A DNA stretch of 64,000 nucleotides from Cucumis sativus (lineage: Eukaryota > Streptophyta > Magnoliopsida > Cucurbitales > Cucurbitaceae), in NCBI RefSeq assembly GCF_000004075.3, contig NC_026660.2:25299498-25363497 (forward strand), read 5' to 3'. The notes under the pieces are model-generated. The model searched no databases, had not been told where the DNA came from, and saw only the letters and a list, made by a program, of their open reading frames with translations. The position numbers and the translations under genes are program-made. This document shows positions 24,140 to 37,409 of this stretch, piece after piece (positions within the stretch are counted from its first letter, which is position 1; every line of letters starts with the position of its first letter).

Positions 24140-26200
24140 AACTAATACTATTCAATAGATACATTTTGAATTGAATAGTCTACGTTGTTTGAGTTATTTG
24201 AACACGGTTCAAGATTTTGGCCTCTAACCAAATGTAAAAGAAACACATTTTTGAAAATGTATTGTGTCGAAGATGAATGTTGAAAAATTGGGAAGAAAGA
24301 ATCATTAGATGAATGTTGGCCAATTTTGAAGTTGGAATTTTAATATGATAGGTTTTGTTAGAGAGGTATATGAAATTATGATGAAAGCAATTATAATGAT
24401 AGAATAAAATGAAAGGGTGTAGACCAGAAGACAAAGACTAGAGTTTGTTGAAAGTAAATATAGGTCTATTACGTTTCTAATTTCCTTCTCTTTTTTCTAA
24501 ATATAATTAAGCATTATTAATGTTTTTGAGTTTGAAATTATGTTTGTGAATATGATTGGAGGAAGCTGGAGTTGGACTTTTTCTCCATCCTTTTCATTCT
24601 TCTTCCTTTCAACAAACAAAACACTCACATACTCACATTTATGAGACTCCATATTATATTATATTTTACCACTTTCATTTAACTTCTTAATTATTGCTTA
24701 TAAACAACACTGAGTTGGTAGCCACGTGGAGGACGGCCCACACTTTTTCCAATTCCCCTAAACCCGATCCCACTAATTTCCCCCACTTAATTGCCCCTTA
24801 ATCCTTCTACATTATTTTATGCACTAATTTAATTTCAATTTTAATCTTTTTTTTCGCACTTTGAAAAAGTTACTTTTATTCCTACAAAAATCAAATTCAT
24901 TTACACATTTAAAACATGAAATATGTGTTTATAATTCACAAAACAAATTTAATCTTCATTTGGTCAATCGTCAACTCCTTATAGCCCAATAATTAGTCAT
25001 ATTTTTTTATCCACCAACAATAAATAAATAAATAAATAAATAAATATGTATTATATTTTTATAATTAGACGTTATTGATTAAGACTGTTTTATTAAAACT
25101 AATATAAAAAGAAATCTAAAAGATCCTCAATATATTCATAATAATATTAAAGGTATCGGGTATTCAAAACCTTCTAATATAATTGTGTTTTATAAGTTAC
25201 AAGAACAGATAGGGATTGTATTAGATTAAAGAAAAAGGGGGTTATATTTGAATAATAAAGATATGATCAATGAACATAATGAAGTGTGTTTTTGTTAAAT
25301 AATCTTAATTAAGGAAGTTGAGTTTAGAAGATAATTGAAATGAAAATGCATGTGCCGGCAAAGTCCACTATAATGTACGGTCAACCAACTTCATTTTATT
25401 CCCCAATTACTTCTACCCAAATGGTTTTGTTTTTACTTCACCTCCTTACATTTAACCTATTAATACCATTTTCTTATTCATGCCTAACTCATCTTTTTTT
25501 TTTTTTCTCTTCTTCTTCTTTAATTAATTATGTTTATTTTACCTTTTAAAACTTTCTAACTCAGTCAAACCAATTTTATTATTATCTTTTCTCATCTAGT
25601 TTAAACTTTAAAGATATACTTATAAAACCTACGTTAATAAAGATTTAAAGATTTAAAGTGTCCGCTCTCTCATTTACAAATTTGAAAATCAATGTTCGTT
25701 GAATATATCAGTAAAAATTGATGGTGTAATGACGAAATTGAATATTTATAACAAAACATTCAAAACTATGGAAGCTCTATTTGAAAATGGGGTTGTATTT
25801 TATGTATTTAGCAGTGGAATTATAATTGAATAATTATTGGGTTTTGTAATATTATTATTAATTTATAGAAAAAATAGAAAAGTAAATGGTATGATTTGGA
25901 ATAAGTAAAAAAGAAAGTTTATAATTAGAATTAATTTGGTAAAAGTTTGATAGTAGACAGTGGATAGAGTAGGGATTATGAAAGATAAAAGTTGTAATTT
26001 GATGTAAATGATAAGAAGAAAAGTGAGAGTGGAATCCCTAAAATTGAATTTGGAAAAGAAATAGTTATACAGGTTGTTATGGAGATGATAGAAGTTGGGT
26101 TGAAGGATGTTGAGGGTTTAGGGTTGACATTGACTGACAACTTGAAAAGAAAATGGTACAGAGAGATTATAATGTAAAAATTAGTTTTATACATAAAAAG
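24140..26200. other. Intergenic region between misato and MAPKKK5
   Basis: No gene seen. Contains an AAAT microsatellite (about 25019-25044), a G-box in CCACGTGG (about 24723) and short open frames without coding character. The last part is the MAPKKK5 promoter, with pyrimidine-rich leader CTT repeats near 26.4 kb. Confidence 0.55.
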
Positions 26201-26460
26201 AAGGCAAACAGAATAGACAAAAATTGTTGGAATATAACGTTAGAAATGTGTTTAAAGGAGTTTTTGACTTTGTTCCACAAACAAACACCAAAAAGGCTTT
26301 TGTATTTTTAACCTCTCAAATGCTGACATCCCTTCCGTTTGGTATGCTGGGACGTTTCAAACCGCCTTCTTCTTTTTTCTTCTCTACAATCACTCTCCTT
26401 TTCTCTTTCTTTCTTCTTCTTCTTCTTCTCCTTCTTCTTCCTTAATTCCATTTCCATTTC

Positions 26461-26543
26461 ATGATACATTTTGCTTTACAATGATTGATTGTTCACCATG
26501 CGTTGGCTGCGTAATATCTCCTTTACCCCTTCTTCAATGGTGA
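26461..26543 (+). promoter_or_regulatory. Two overlapping uORFs before MAPKKK5 start
   Basis: uORF A: ATG at 26461, 7 codons, stop TGA at 26482-26484. uORF B: ATG at 26481, 20 codons, stop at 26541-26543, overlapping the main ATG (26498) in another frame. The stop of A overlaps the start of B (CAATGATT). A further upstream ATG at about 26319 opens a 41-codon frame ending at 26445. Confidence 0.5.
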
Positions 26544-29500
26544 GGCTTCCGGGTTCTACAACTGGCGGTGGTGATTCTCCCACCCGAAGATCTACTACTC
26601 GAGGTTCTGCTGAAAATAACTACCGGGGAATTGTTTGGCGTTTTGGTGCCTCTAGGTATTCCCGCCATAGGAAGCTTCGTAACTTAAGTGGACGTGAACA
26701 CGTCGATTCTTCTTTGGCTAAATGGTCTGATACTGCGCCTGAACCTGTCTCTTTGTCGCGATCACCCAGCACCTCTGATCACCCTGCTGTTCCCTTACCA
26801 CTCCCTGAGGTTTCTCCCTTATTTCAGCCTCGTGAAAGGATCTCCACTTCCAATTCTGCTGGGGGAGAGGGTGATTGCCCTCTTCCATCGCCCAAAGGTT
26901 CGCGTGGACGCGCCGGGGATGAACGTGATGTAGATAGAGATAGAAATGCACCCCCTCAGAAGATTGGGGGTGGAATCTCCCCTAACGCTTCCATTAAAAG
27001 GTAGCCTCATTGGAAGGAATATGTTGTTTTATGACTTTGATATCTCTGTTTTTATGTCGAAGCAACCATGGGTGTTTAAACCTTTTTTTAGATTCTTAAC
27101 CACTCTGTTTTGTCTCTCTCTCTCTTGTGTTCTCTTGCTTATTAGTGAATTTGATGTTTTAAAAAGTCGAAGGATTTTAATTTTTTTTTTTTTTTTTTTT
27201 TTTTTGTAAAAGTGGTAGAAGTGAATGTTCTAATTAATTAGTTATATGCTTCTTGTCTCATTATTGTTTGTTGAGGGTGTGGTACGGTGTGGTGTTATTG
27301 GTAAGCTTTGTTGTTTGCACAATGTTGATGTTGTATGGTGTTCTGTGTTTCTATCATTACTTTATTTTTGTTTTTATGACCAACACTTGCTCTTTATCTT
27401 ACAAAACCAGTGTATCTGATTCTGTGGGGGAAAGACATAAGAAAGAAGGTCAGATTGAAGCAAGGTTGTCAGGTAGGGCGAATCAGGATGCAAGGAGATA
27501 TCCCGAAAATTCTCGGAATGGTTTTTGGATTGATGTTCCTAGTAGGAGTGCTCCTACTAGTCCTTATACAAGTCCTACACCTAGTCCTCAAAGAAATATT
27601 TCGGGTAACATTTCAAATTTCCATTATATGTCTCCAGTAGGAAATCAAGGTTGGTCTGCACCTGAGCTGCCAAATTTCCCTTGTGTGGCTGCTCCAGTTG
27701 GAAATCACGTCTGGTCTGCACCTGAGCTGCCATCCTCGGCAATGATGCGGGGGGTTCCTCCTGCATTCTTTGATTGCTCTACTCTTAGTACTGAGAGTTC
27801 TCCCATGCATAGCCCAAGAGGTAAAAGTCCCCACCTAGATCCCAGAAGTCCAACAGGACCTACATCTCCATTGCACGCCAAGATTTCCCATGAAACACAT
27901 GCTATGCGCCGTGAGGGTTCTGGTCATGTCAGTGTCCACCCTTTGCCTCTTCCTCCTGGAGTGCCAATGCCTTCAGCGTCAATCCCAACAATGGCTTCAG
28001 CACCAACCTCCATCAATCTATCATCACCCCCTGTGTCTTCACCATCACATTCAATACCTTCGGCATCATGCTCGATGGCTCTACCGTCAACCCCGATGGC
28101 ATCACCATCAACCCCAATTTCACAAGCTAACACTAAGAGCGAATCAATCTCAATGAAAAATCAATGGCAGAAAGGAAAGCTTATTGGTCGGGGCACATTT
28201 GGAAGTGTGTATGTTGCTAGCAACAGGTAATATTAGTTTCACTGGCATCATCTGTTGTTGTCATTGGCTTATTTGGTCTGACTTTCTTTTTCCTTTTATT
28301 TTTCTTCCTTTTAACTCCCCGAAGACAAAATGGAGCTTTATGTGCAATGAAGGAAGTTGAACTATTTCACGACGATCCAAAGTCAGCTGAATCTATAAAG
28401 CAATTAGAACAGGTAATTTCATAGTTTATTCGAGGTTTGGTAAACTGAGTAATGTGCTCATTTCCATTCTTTTTTTGGTTTTTTTCTTCACGTACCTTTG
28501 CGTTTGGAGCATCTATCTGACATGATCGTAGGCTGTCCTTTCAATTGTTAACTTTTGGCTAACAAATTCTTGTTTAAGCTGGTAAACATGTTTAGAGTAC
28601 AGTAGCAAAACTAATTTTTTGAGATGCTTGATCTATTTGTTTAGCTTAGTGATAATTGAAATAAAAAATGTATTATACTTTGTTTTTTCAGTGCCAGTGA
28701 TACACGTGGTGGGATTAACAGTTGAATGAATCTAGTAGTTCCTAATGTTGTATGACTCTGTATTTTTGTTTACTAGTCGTGCCTTAGAAATTATCCCACC
28801 TACGAGATTTACTGCTAAATAGGAAACTTAATGGACTAATCTCACCAGGATATAGGTGTTTGTTTTGTTAATTTTTTTTTCGTATTATTTGGCATTAGCC
28901 AATCATGAGTCTCTTTGAAAATTTGAAGTTCTGCTTATCTGTCAGAGTGACAACTTGCTAAAATCTGTTATTTAAAATGATAAAAAAAACTCTGTAATTT
29001 ATGCTTTATTTTTTTTATCAAGGCAGAATTTAATTGGCTCATGTTATCCTTAAATGCTGCCACATCAACATTCATCATCCAAATGGAGTTAATGTTCTGC
29101 TATTTTAAAATGCCACAGATTGAAATTTGTCCTTTGACGGTAGGATGAAATTTGATCTTTTTCATTGTTACCTCTCTTCTTCTAACTGTCACAGGAGATC
29201 AAACTTCTGAGCCAGCTAAAGCATCCAAATATTGTTCAATACTATGGTAGTGATATTGTAAGTACTGATTGTGTATGTTACGACATTTTAAAGTTGTTCA
29301 CTTTTATTATCTTTTAACTAAATATAATTATTACTCTGGTGGCTGTAGATTGACGATCGATTATATATATACCTGGAGTATGTACATCCTGGTTCAATTA
29401 ATAAATATGTTCGTGAACATTGTGGAGCTATGACAGAATCTGTTGTTCGAAATTTTACTCGACACATCCTCTCAGGGTTGGCCTACTTGCACAGCACAAA

Positions 29501-31785
29501 GACAATACACAGGTTGGTAATATATGTATTGACGTGATTGATAAAGTTTTAAGGTCGACATGTAAAACCAAGATGACCATAAATATTCTATCGATAATAA
29601 GAAAGAAATACTTAACTATTTAAATTCTAGAATCTTGGAAGAAATAATTACTAACAACAATCTGTAATTTTATTCTATGTTTTTACTTTATATGTTATAT
29701 CTATTTGGAGACTTCATTTTTCATTGATGCAGGGACATTAAAGGTGCTAATTTGCTGGTAGATTCTTGTGGGGTTGTCAAGCTTGCTGACTTTGGAATGG
29801 CTAAACACGTAAGTTTGACTTTGTATGCTAAGTACCTTCAACTGTTTCACTTTTCTTTTTGTGTGTTTTTCGAAGTATATCCATGCATACATTTTAACAC
29901 ATTAATGACACTGATCTTTATAGATTTGGTGTACTTTATTTTTCATGGTCAACTTTTCTTTTTCTTTTTTATTCGGGGCCTTAATTCTTGATGTTTACAA
30001 CAGTCGAGAAAAAGAACTTTATTTGTTACATTCTGTTCACTTTAGGTTAATAGGTATTTCAATTTGTGTATTGTTAGTGTCTAGGCACTCTCAGCGTTAG
30101 TATCAGTCACAGTCTAAACTCTGAAGTTTGGAGAAAAAGAGTCATGCTTCTGCATGATTAACAGCATTAGTGTGAGTTTCCTTTGCTGCCAGGTTGAATT
30201 GCTCTAGGAGATGAAACTTTTCTCTTTCTTTCTAAACTAGACATGAACGATGCTGATATATATATCTCTGCAGCTTACAGGACAAGTTGCTGATCTTTCT
30301 TTGAAGGGAAGTCCATATTGGATGGCTCCTGAGGTATCTTTTTGCTCCTAAATTAGATGGGTTCATGGCTTATGCTTTCTCTTATTGACAGCGATCACTT
30401 GACATGTTAGGTTGATTATATGTCTTTATTTAGTTGGATTGACTTTTTCGTGATGAGAATTTTGATTGAGATTTGTGTTTTCCCTGCAGCTCCTTCTGTC
30501 TGTGATGCAGAAAGATAACACCCCCGATCTAGCCCTAGCAGTTGATATTTGGAGCCTTGGTTGCACTATTATAGAAATGTTCACTGGCAAACCACCTTGG
30601 AGTGAGTATGAAGGGGTAAGTGTTGGATAACTGGGCATGTACATGTAGCTGCATCAATTCAGATAGAATTTTAATCTTTCCACTCAGACGCCATTTGATG
30701 AAAGTTGATAGGTAGAAGAACACCTATTTCTGCATCACCAACCACCTAGATATGTTGGTTGCCTAGTTGCAAACTTGCAATACAGGATGGGACTTGAAAA
30801 GTTGAATAATGATACTTGTTTTAAAATCCAAAAATTTATTTGGTACTTATAGCATATTACCTTATCCCATTCCTCTGTCCTCACACCTAGAGAAGGTATA
30901 TGTGTAACATTAGGAAGTGCACCTCTATCCTGTAACTGTTGTTATAGCGTAGAAAAGACATTGATGACATAACAGAGCAATTCATTTGCATGTTGAACTC
31001 ATAATTGGTAGCTATTTTTCATGAGTCTAGTAGATTTTACTATTTGGTTGGTGTTTACAAGTCCATCTGTTAATACAGGCTGCAGCTATGTTTAAAGTCA
31101 TGAAAGATACCCCACCAATGCCTGAATCATTGTCATACGAAGCGAGAGATTTCTTAAAATGTTGCTTTCAAAGAAATCCTGCAGAGAGGCCGACCGCTGC
31201 CATGCTGCTTGAACATCCGTTCATGAAAAACTTGCAGTATACAGATGCTTCATCTTGCTCTCAGGTTGTTGCTGGAGCAAGTTTGATGGTAAACATAAAA
31301 TAGATGCTATATCCTCCTTCCACCCTATTTAACTCGTCATTTTTCATGACAATGTGGTTTATGATGTCAGGATAAATGTTATAGCCCAAGTAAACAATAT
31401 TCAAGTAAATCTGATCAGTCTTCCATGCTTCCAAGCCCACAAAATTCCAAGGGAAAGTTAGCGGCCGATAAGTAAGAGTTACTTTTTCTCTTATTCTTCA
31501 GTTCTCATTTGTAATTGGACCATGAATGCATTCATTTTAATTCTCTGCTCGACTCTAGTTTCATGAACTATCGTTTTGTTCTTTCCCAGTGTGATTGGCC
31601 CACTATCTCATCATGAAACCTCTGACTTAACAGTAATGTCTCGTTATTCCCCCCGTTCTACCCTTGAAGCTCTTCCAATGGTGTCTCCTCTGCGCTCGGT
31701 TCCCAATGCGCATCATTATGGTTCCCCTACAAATGCAGCTGATATTGTAAATCAAATCAATAGGAAGAACCATACATTAATATGA
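26498..31785 (+). CDS. MAPKKK5: MAPKKK5-like MEKK-type MAP kinase kinase kinase
   Basis: Eleven exons: 26498-27000, 27411-28226, 28325-28412, 29195-29257, 29349-29512, 29733-29808, 30274-30333, 30490-30615, 31079-31288, 31371-31471 and 31590-31785; 800 aa. The N-terminus MRWLRNISF and the long Ser/Pro-rich regulatory region (residues 1-415; [25 protein letters not shown]) match the Arabidopsis MAPKKK5 layout. Kinase domain about residues 417-685: glycine loop GRGTFGSV, Lys449 (CAMKEVELF), HRDIKGAN around 544-551, DFG 564-566, GSPYWMAPE 582-590, then [13 protein letters not shown]. The C-terminal tail is Ser-rich. In Arabidopsis the protein is activated by RLCK-VII kinases and drives MKK4/5-MPK3/6 in pattern-triggered immunity (known). 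Longer than the Arabidopsis protein because of the N-terminal region. Start chosen from the MRWL homology; upstream ATGs exist. Confidence 0.93.
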
Positions 31786-31799
31786 TAGCCCATGGATGG

Positions 31800-33400
31800 G
31801 AGGGAAAGAAAGTGCTTGTGCCAGACTTGCCCTCAGCTTTGCTCGTATCTCCAATCGACGAGCGTTTAGCAGGGGTGGTAAAGTATCGGGGGAAAAGTCA
31901 GCTTCATAAGGAGAAGCTAGATTCAGATGCTGCATCTAGTGGGTGAGTTTCTGGCACAGATTGCCACTTACTCATATAGGTTTTTGTCTCCTTTTGATAT
32001 ACTGGAAGTCTTCTCCATAATGGGAGATGAGAAACAATTTTGTATGCTGTTTTTTCCATTTTAGAGCTTCAGTAATGACGACATCCACTGATCATTCTTT
32101 GGTGTTGGCGTGGGAAAATCACCACTTCCATTGTGTTCCATATGATACAATTTCAAACTGAATTTGTAGATATTAGAGGAGGGGTATGATAATGGAATCA
32201 TATGGGTCCAACAGTTGTTCCATGGTATTTTTCTTAGCTTTCATTCTAAAGAAAAACACCTTGTGATCATTTTCCCCACTTCTGTACATGTTTTCGATCT
32301 TCATTCCAAAAAAACTTGCCATTAAAAGATGTTGCTAAAAATTGTTTGATGGCAACATTTAAAACTAAATTTAAATCCCATTTCAATATTTTGTTCTCTC
32401 ATGTGTAATGTTTTTCTTCATCCATTTGGTAGAAGCTTTGTATGAGTTTAATGTAGATTTAGATTCTAAATCACATTAATCTGTGTATACGTGTTCATGT
32501 TCTGTATCCAATTGATAAGAAGGATAGTTTATGATTTTGCATTTACAAAATTTACTTACAAGGAACAACAATGATTGCTTACGGGAAGAGGTGTCAATAA
32601 CCAAAGTGGACACCTATAAAAGGTTTGTCATTTGAAGAAAGGAATCCAAATATTAGTTTAAAAATTCATTATCCACTATAAAACTTGGTATTTTTAAGTT
32701 AAAATAATAAATACTATACAAAAAATAGTTAAATTCCACTTTTTAGTTTTTAAAGTTTTGAATTGGTGTCAAATCAGTCTCAAAATTAAAAACGAATCTC
32801 CCAAATGTTTAACCAAATAAAATAGATATAAAGTCACTAAGACTTAAAACAAAAAAATTGCAACCTCTCTTTCCTCTCACCCTTCTTTTCTTTTCTTTTT
32901 CCGTCTAATATAACGACGATTTGAGATAAGAAATTAGTTATTATAGTTTAGATTATAATTGTCTGTGGTTGAAATATAAATTGTTTGAATTTAAATAATA
33001 ATATTACGTGTTTAGATGTAAAATATTTTAGTTCGACAATCAAACAATAATAATTATAAGCAAGTAAAAAAAAGTTGAGAAATAATATGGATCATAACTA
33101 ATGAATAACTATGCAATACTATTTATTACCTGACAAACACTCTACTCTATGTTGTTCAAAAAATAAAAAAAGCTGGTGGCAAAAAGAAGCGAAGTTGAAC
33201 GTTCTTTTCATTGAATTCTTGAAAGTCCAGCTACGATGTGGTGTACTCATTATTGTCCAACCAATCATACAATGCAAAGTTGCGTTTTTGGGTTTTGTTC
33301 CTTTTTGAATTTTAGCAACATACACTTTTCAACTCAATTGGTCCAAAAGAGAGTGGTTTTGTAGAGTAGCACGTGAAAGTTCCATCATTCCATTACAAAC
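31800..33400. other. MAPKKK5 3' UTR and intergenic DNA
   Basis: 31.79-31.94 kb is relatively GC-rich and ends in GTGAGTTTC, a plausible 3' UTR donor (31941), with an acceptor-like TTTTAG near 32065. Beyond about 32.5 kb the DNA is AT-rich with no gene seen before the small gene at 33482. Confidence 0.45.
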
Positions 33401-33481
33401 CCAATTCTATACTATAATATTTCTAATTTCCACACATAGATAGGCGCAGAAAGAAAAGAAAGAAACAGAGAGAAGGAAGAT

Positions 33482-33721
33482 ATGGAGGCTCCGCAGGCCA
33501 TACAAGTTTCTAGGAACCTTGAAGATGATCAAGATAAAGCTGTGAATGAGTGGTAATTAATGTTTCTATTCTAGTTTAATTGAAAGTTTGGTTTTGATTG
33601 CAGGATTGAATTTTTAATTGTTGTTTTATTGTGGTTTTGCTGTAACAGTTGTTCTTGCTGTTATGATTGCTCGGAATGCTGGTTTGGTTACTTGTGCTGT
33701 TGGGATGATTGTGATTGTTAG
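33482..33721 (+). CDS. Small cysteine-rich protein, 47 aa, two exons
   Basis: Exon 1 33482-33552 and exon 2 33649-33721 join in phase (GAG-TG / T-TGT) across a 96-nt intron with a TGGTAATT donor and a CTGTAACAG acceptor. The N-terminal half is acidic/polar (MEAPQAIQVSRNLEDDQDK). The C-terminal 24 residues hold ten cysteines with spacing CC-x-CC-x2-C-x2-C-x5-CC-x3-C-x-C, including ECWFGYLCCWDDCDC at the very end. No signal peptide; the only hydrophobic stretch is WFGYL. This recalls plant CYSTM-like tails, but the CYSTM consensus is not met and I do not recognise the family. Support: ATATGGAGG start context, a polypurine leader, a TATA-like CTATAATAT about 70 bp upstream, and exclusive use of TGT/TGC in an otherwise AT-rich tract. 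Possible roles (metal binding, membrane association) are inference only. Confidence 0.6.
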
Positions 33722-35840
33722 AGATGGTCAACAAATCTGTCTTTTTAACTTTGTACTTCATCTCTCACTCTCTTCTCCATATATTTCTCTTTCCTTTCAT
33801 ATAATATATTCACCTTACCCTTGCTTCATTATACAAATCAAAAATCTTGTATACCAAACTCTTCTTGTTTGTTTTTCTTTACTGCTAGAAATAAATTTAT
33901 TGAGCTAGTGACTTTTGAAATTGTGTTCAGCTATTTTCTTTTAGAGATGTATCGTCAAATTTGAGTTATGACTTATGGTTCTAATTTGTGAGAAAGAGAA
34001 AAAGGAAAAGATGTGTTTCAACATTTTTGTTACATTCAAAGTAAAAAAAAAAACGTGAATTAATGACAGAATTATCCCATAATATTGATGAAATTTCTAT
34101 TAACATTACATCAAACTATAACTTTAGGGACTTGTTTCCAATACGAAATAGTTGATATTATTTAAAACGTGAAACCTTTTTGGGTAGCGCAGGCATCCAG
34201 CTATCTATGATCTTATGATGGATCTCTATCTGAATTCGGAAAGTATTGATTCTTTACAGTACCTTGAAAAATATACACTACATAATTTTGAAATAAATTC
34301 AAAACCTTGCTCAAAATGAACATCGTGTTATTTGTTATAATCAACCCAACCGATGACGGAATCACAGACATCCCCGACCTGACCGGCGATTTAATAAGTT
34401 AGGGCGTTCCTGCACTTCTCATCGGAGAATAACGAAACCCAATTATTTATTCTTGTTTAATTTAGGATTTAGGTTATAAAAGTCATTGTTTTTTTTTTCA
34501 AATTAAATGCGGAGGATTTCAACTGAGTTGCTTTCAAACTGCTACGGTCTAAAAGCAAAAAGTTAGATAGAAAGAAACCCTTTCGTTGTTCATTAGAATT
34601 CAACTAAGCATGATGCCCTCGACTCTTGAAGAACAGAAGTCTATGATTTTGCCTTTACACTTTTGGAATTTGCCTACCAAAACAATAATTCTTTTAAAAA
34701 CAAAAGGGTAAAGTATGCAATCAGTACCATATGTAACGCAAACGAAGTTTTTGTCTTTTGAAGGAGGAATATAATTTCATTACTACTTCCAAGTTCCAAG
34801 GGTTTGGTGGGGCCTAAGCAACAAAATGATCCTTTCTTCAATTTCCTCTTCTTACAAACTTCCATTAATTGGCTGCATATTCAAGTATTTAACTTAACTT
34901 AATGCTATTCATTTTCAGATTACTTTCTAAGTGTCAAGGAACACTTTCTTTTTACACTCAAAACATTTAGAAAATCAATTCAAATAAGTTTGAATGTATT
35001 AGATTAAAAAGAGTTTTGTGAATGATGTATTAAAAAGTAAGGATTAAAAACTGCATACAATCTACTTGAATCCATTAAGAGTTAGTATTGTGAAATTTTA
35101 TATAAAATCTAGAATATTGAACCATACGTCATAGTGTGAAAAATAGGGATTTATGGTTTCTATGGTCTATAATGCTCGGAGAAAAGCAAAAATATTTCCA
35201 ATCGTTTGCTTGGTAGAGTCTGATTCAGCAACAAAGATAGTAGCCAAGTTGGATAAGTACTTTCCGCTAAAGTTGTTAATGAAGTCATTAGGTGCGGTGC
35301 ACAAATAGGTATCTACTCCCACATTCCTAGTTATTAAATTGCGTTAATGGTTCATAGACGGCTATTTCTTTAGCTTTTCTCTGCATGGCATGAACTCCTT
35401 TTAGTTCTTTATTATACATATTCAATGAAACAATTCATATTCTTCTGCCTCCCCATTAAATAAAAGTCGATATATTGATAGAAAGGCATGTGATGGCAAC
35501 CCATTATTGGAAACAAATAAAGAATGGTGAGCCTTGAGTGCTGGTTTCTCTTCACCTGAGAGGATTATTGAAGTCAAACTTGGGAGTGTTGTAAATTTTT
35601 TGCCATATCTATATATATATATATTCTTGTTGAAGTGCTGAGCCATGAAAGTGTGATATGCATCACATTACCACTATAACAATTCTGATTTTTCAATGAG
35701 ATGGGGCCTGTCTTAGCTCTAACAAATAGTGAGGTCGTACCAAACTCAACCCAAAAACGATAATTTGAGTGGTTGAGCCACTAATCCTATTAGACATGCT
35801 GAACATTATCACTCTTGCTAACTTCCTAACTTTCTTTTTA
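33722..35840. other. Intergenic region before the peroxidase
   Basis: No gene recognised. A GC-richer island at 34316-34440 contains a 28-codon ATG frame (ending TDIPDLTGDLIS) and, just after it in another frame, VPALLIGE. It may be a decayed gene fragment. The remainder is AT-rich. Confidence 0.45.
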
Positions 35841-35842
35841 TG

Positions 35843-35850
35843 TATATAAA
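35843..35850 (+). promoter_or_regulatory. TATA box of peroxidase gene
   Basis: TATATAAA, 85 bp upstream of the ATG at 35935. Confidence 0.7.
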
Positions 35851-35853
35851 TAG

Positions 35854-37403
<1,550 letters not shown>

Positions 37404-37409
37404 AATATG

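Noticed and set aside
33618-33908. 96-codon frame over the small Cys-rich gene
   Set aside because: It is in a different frame (AVTVVLAVMIARNAG), starts from a non-ATG codon and turns into low-complexity Ser/Leu/Phe; the spliced Cys-rich frame is better supported.
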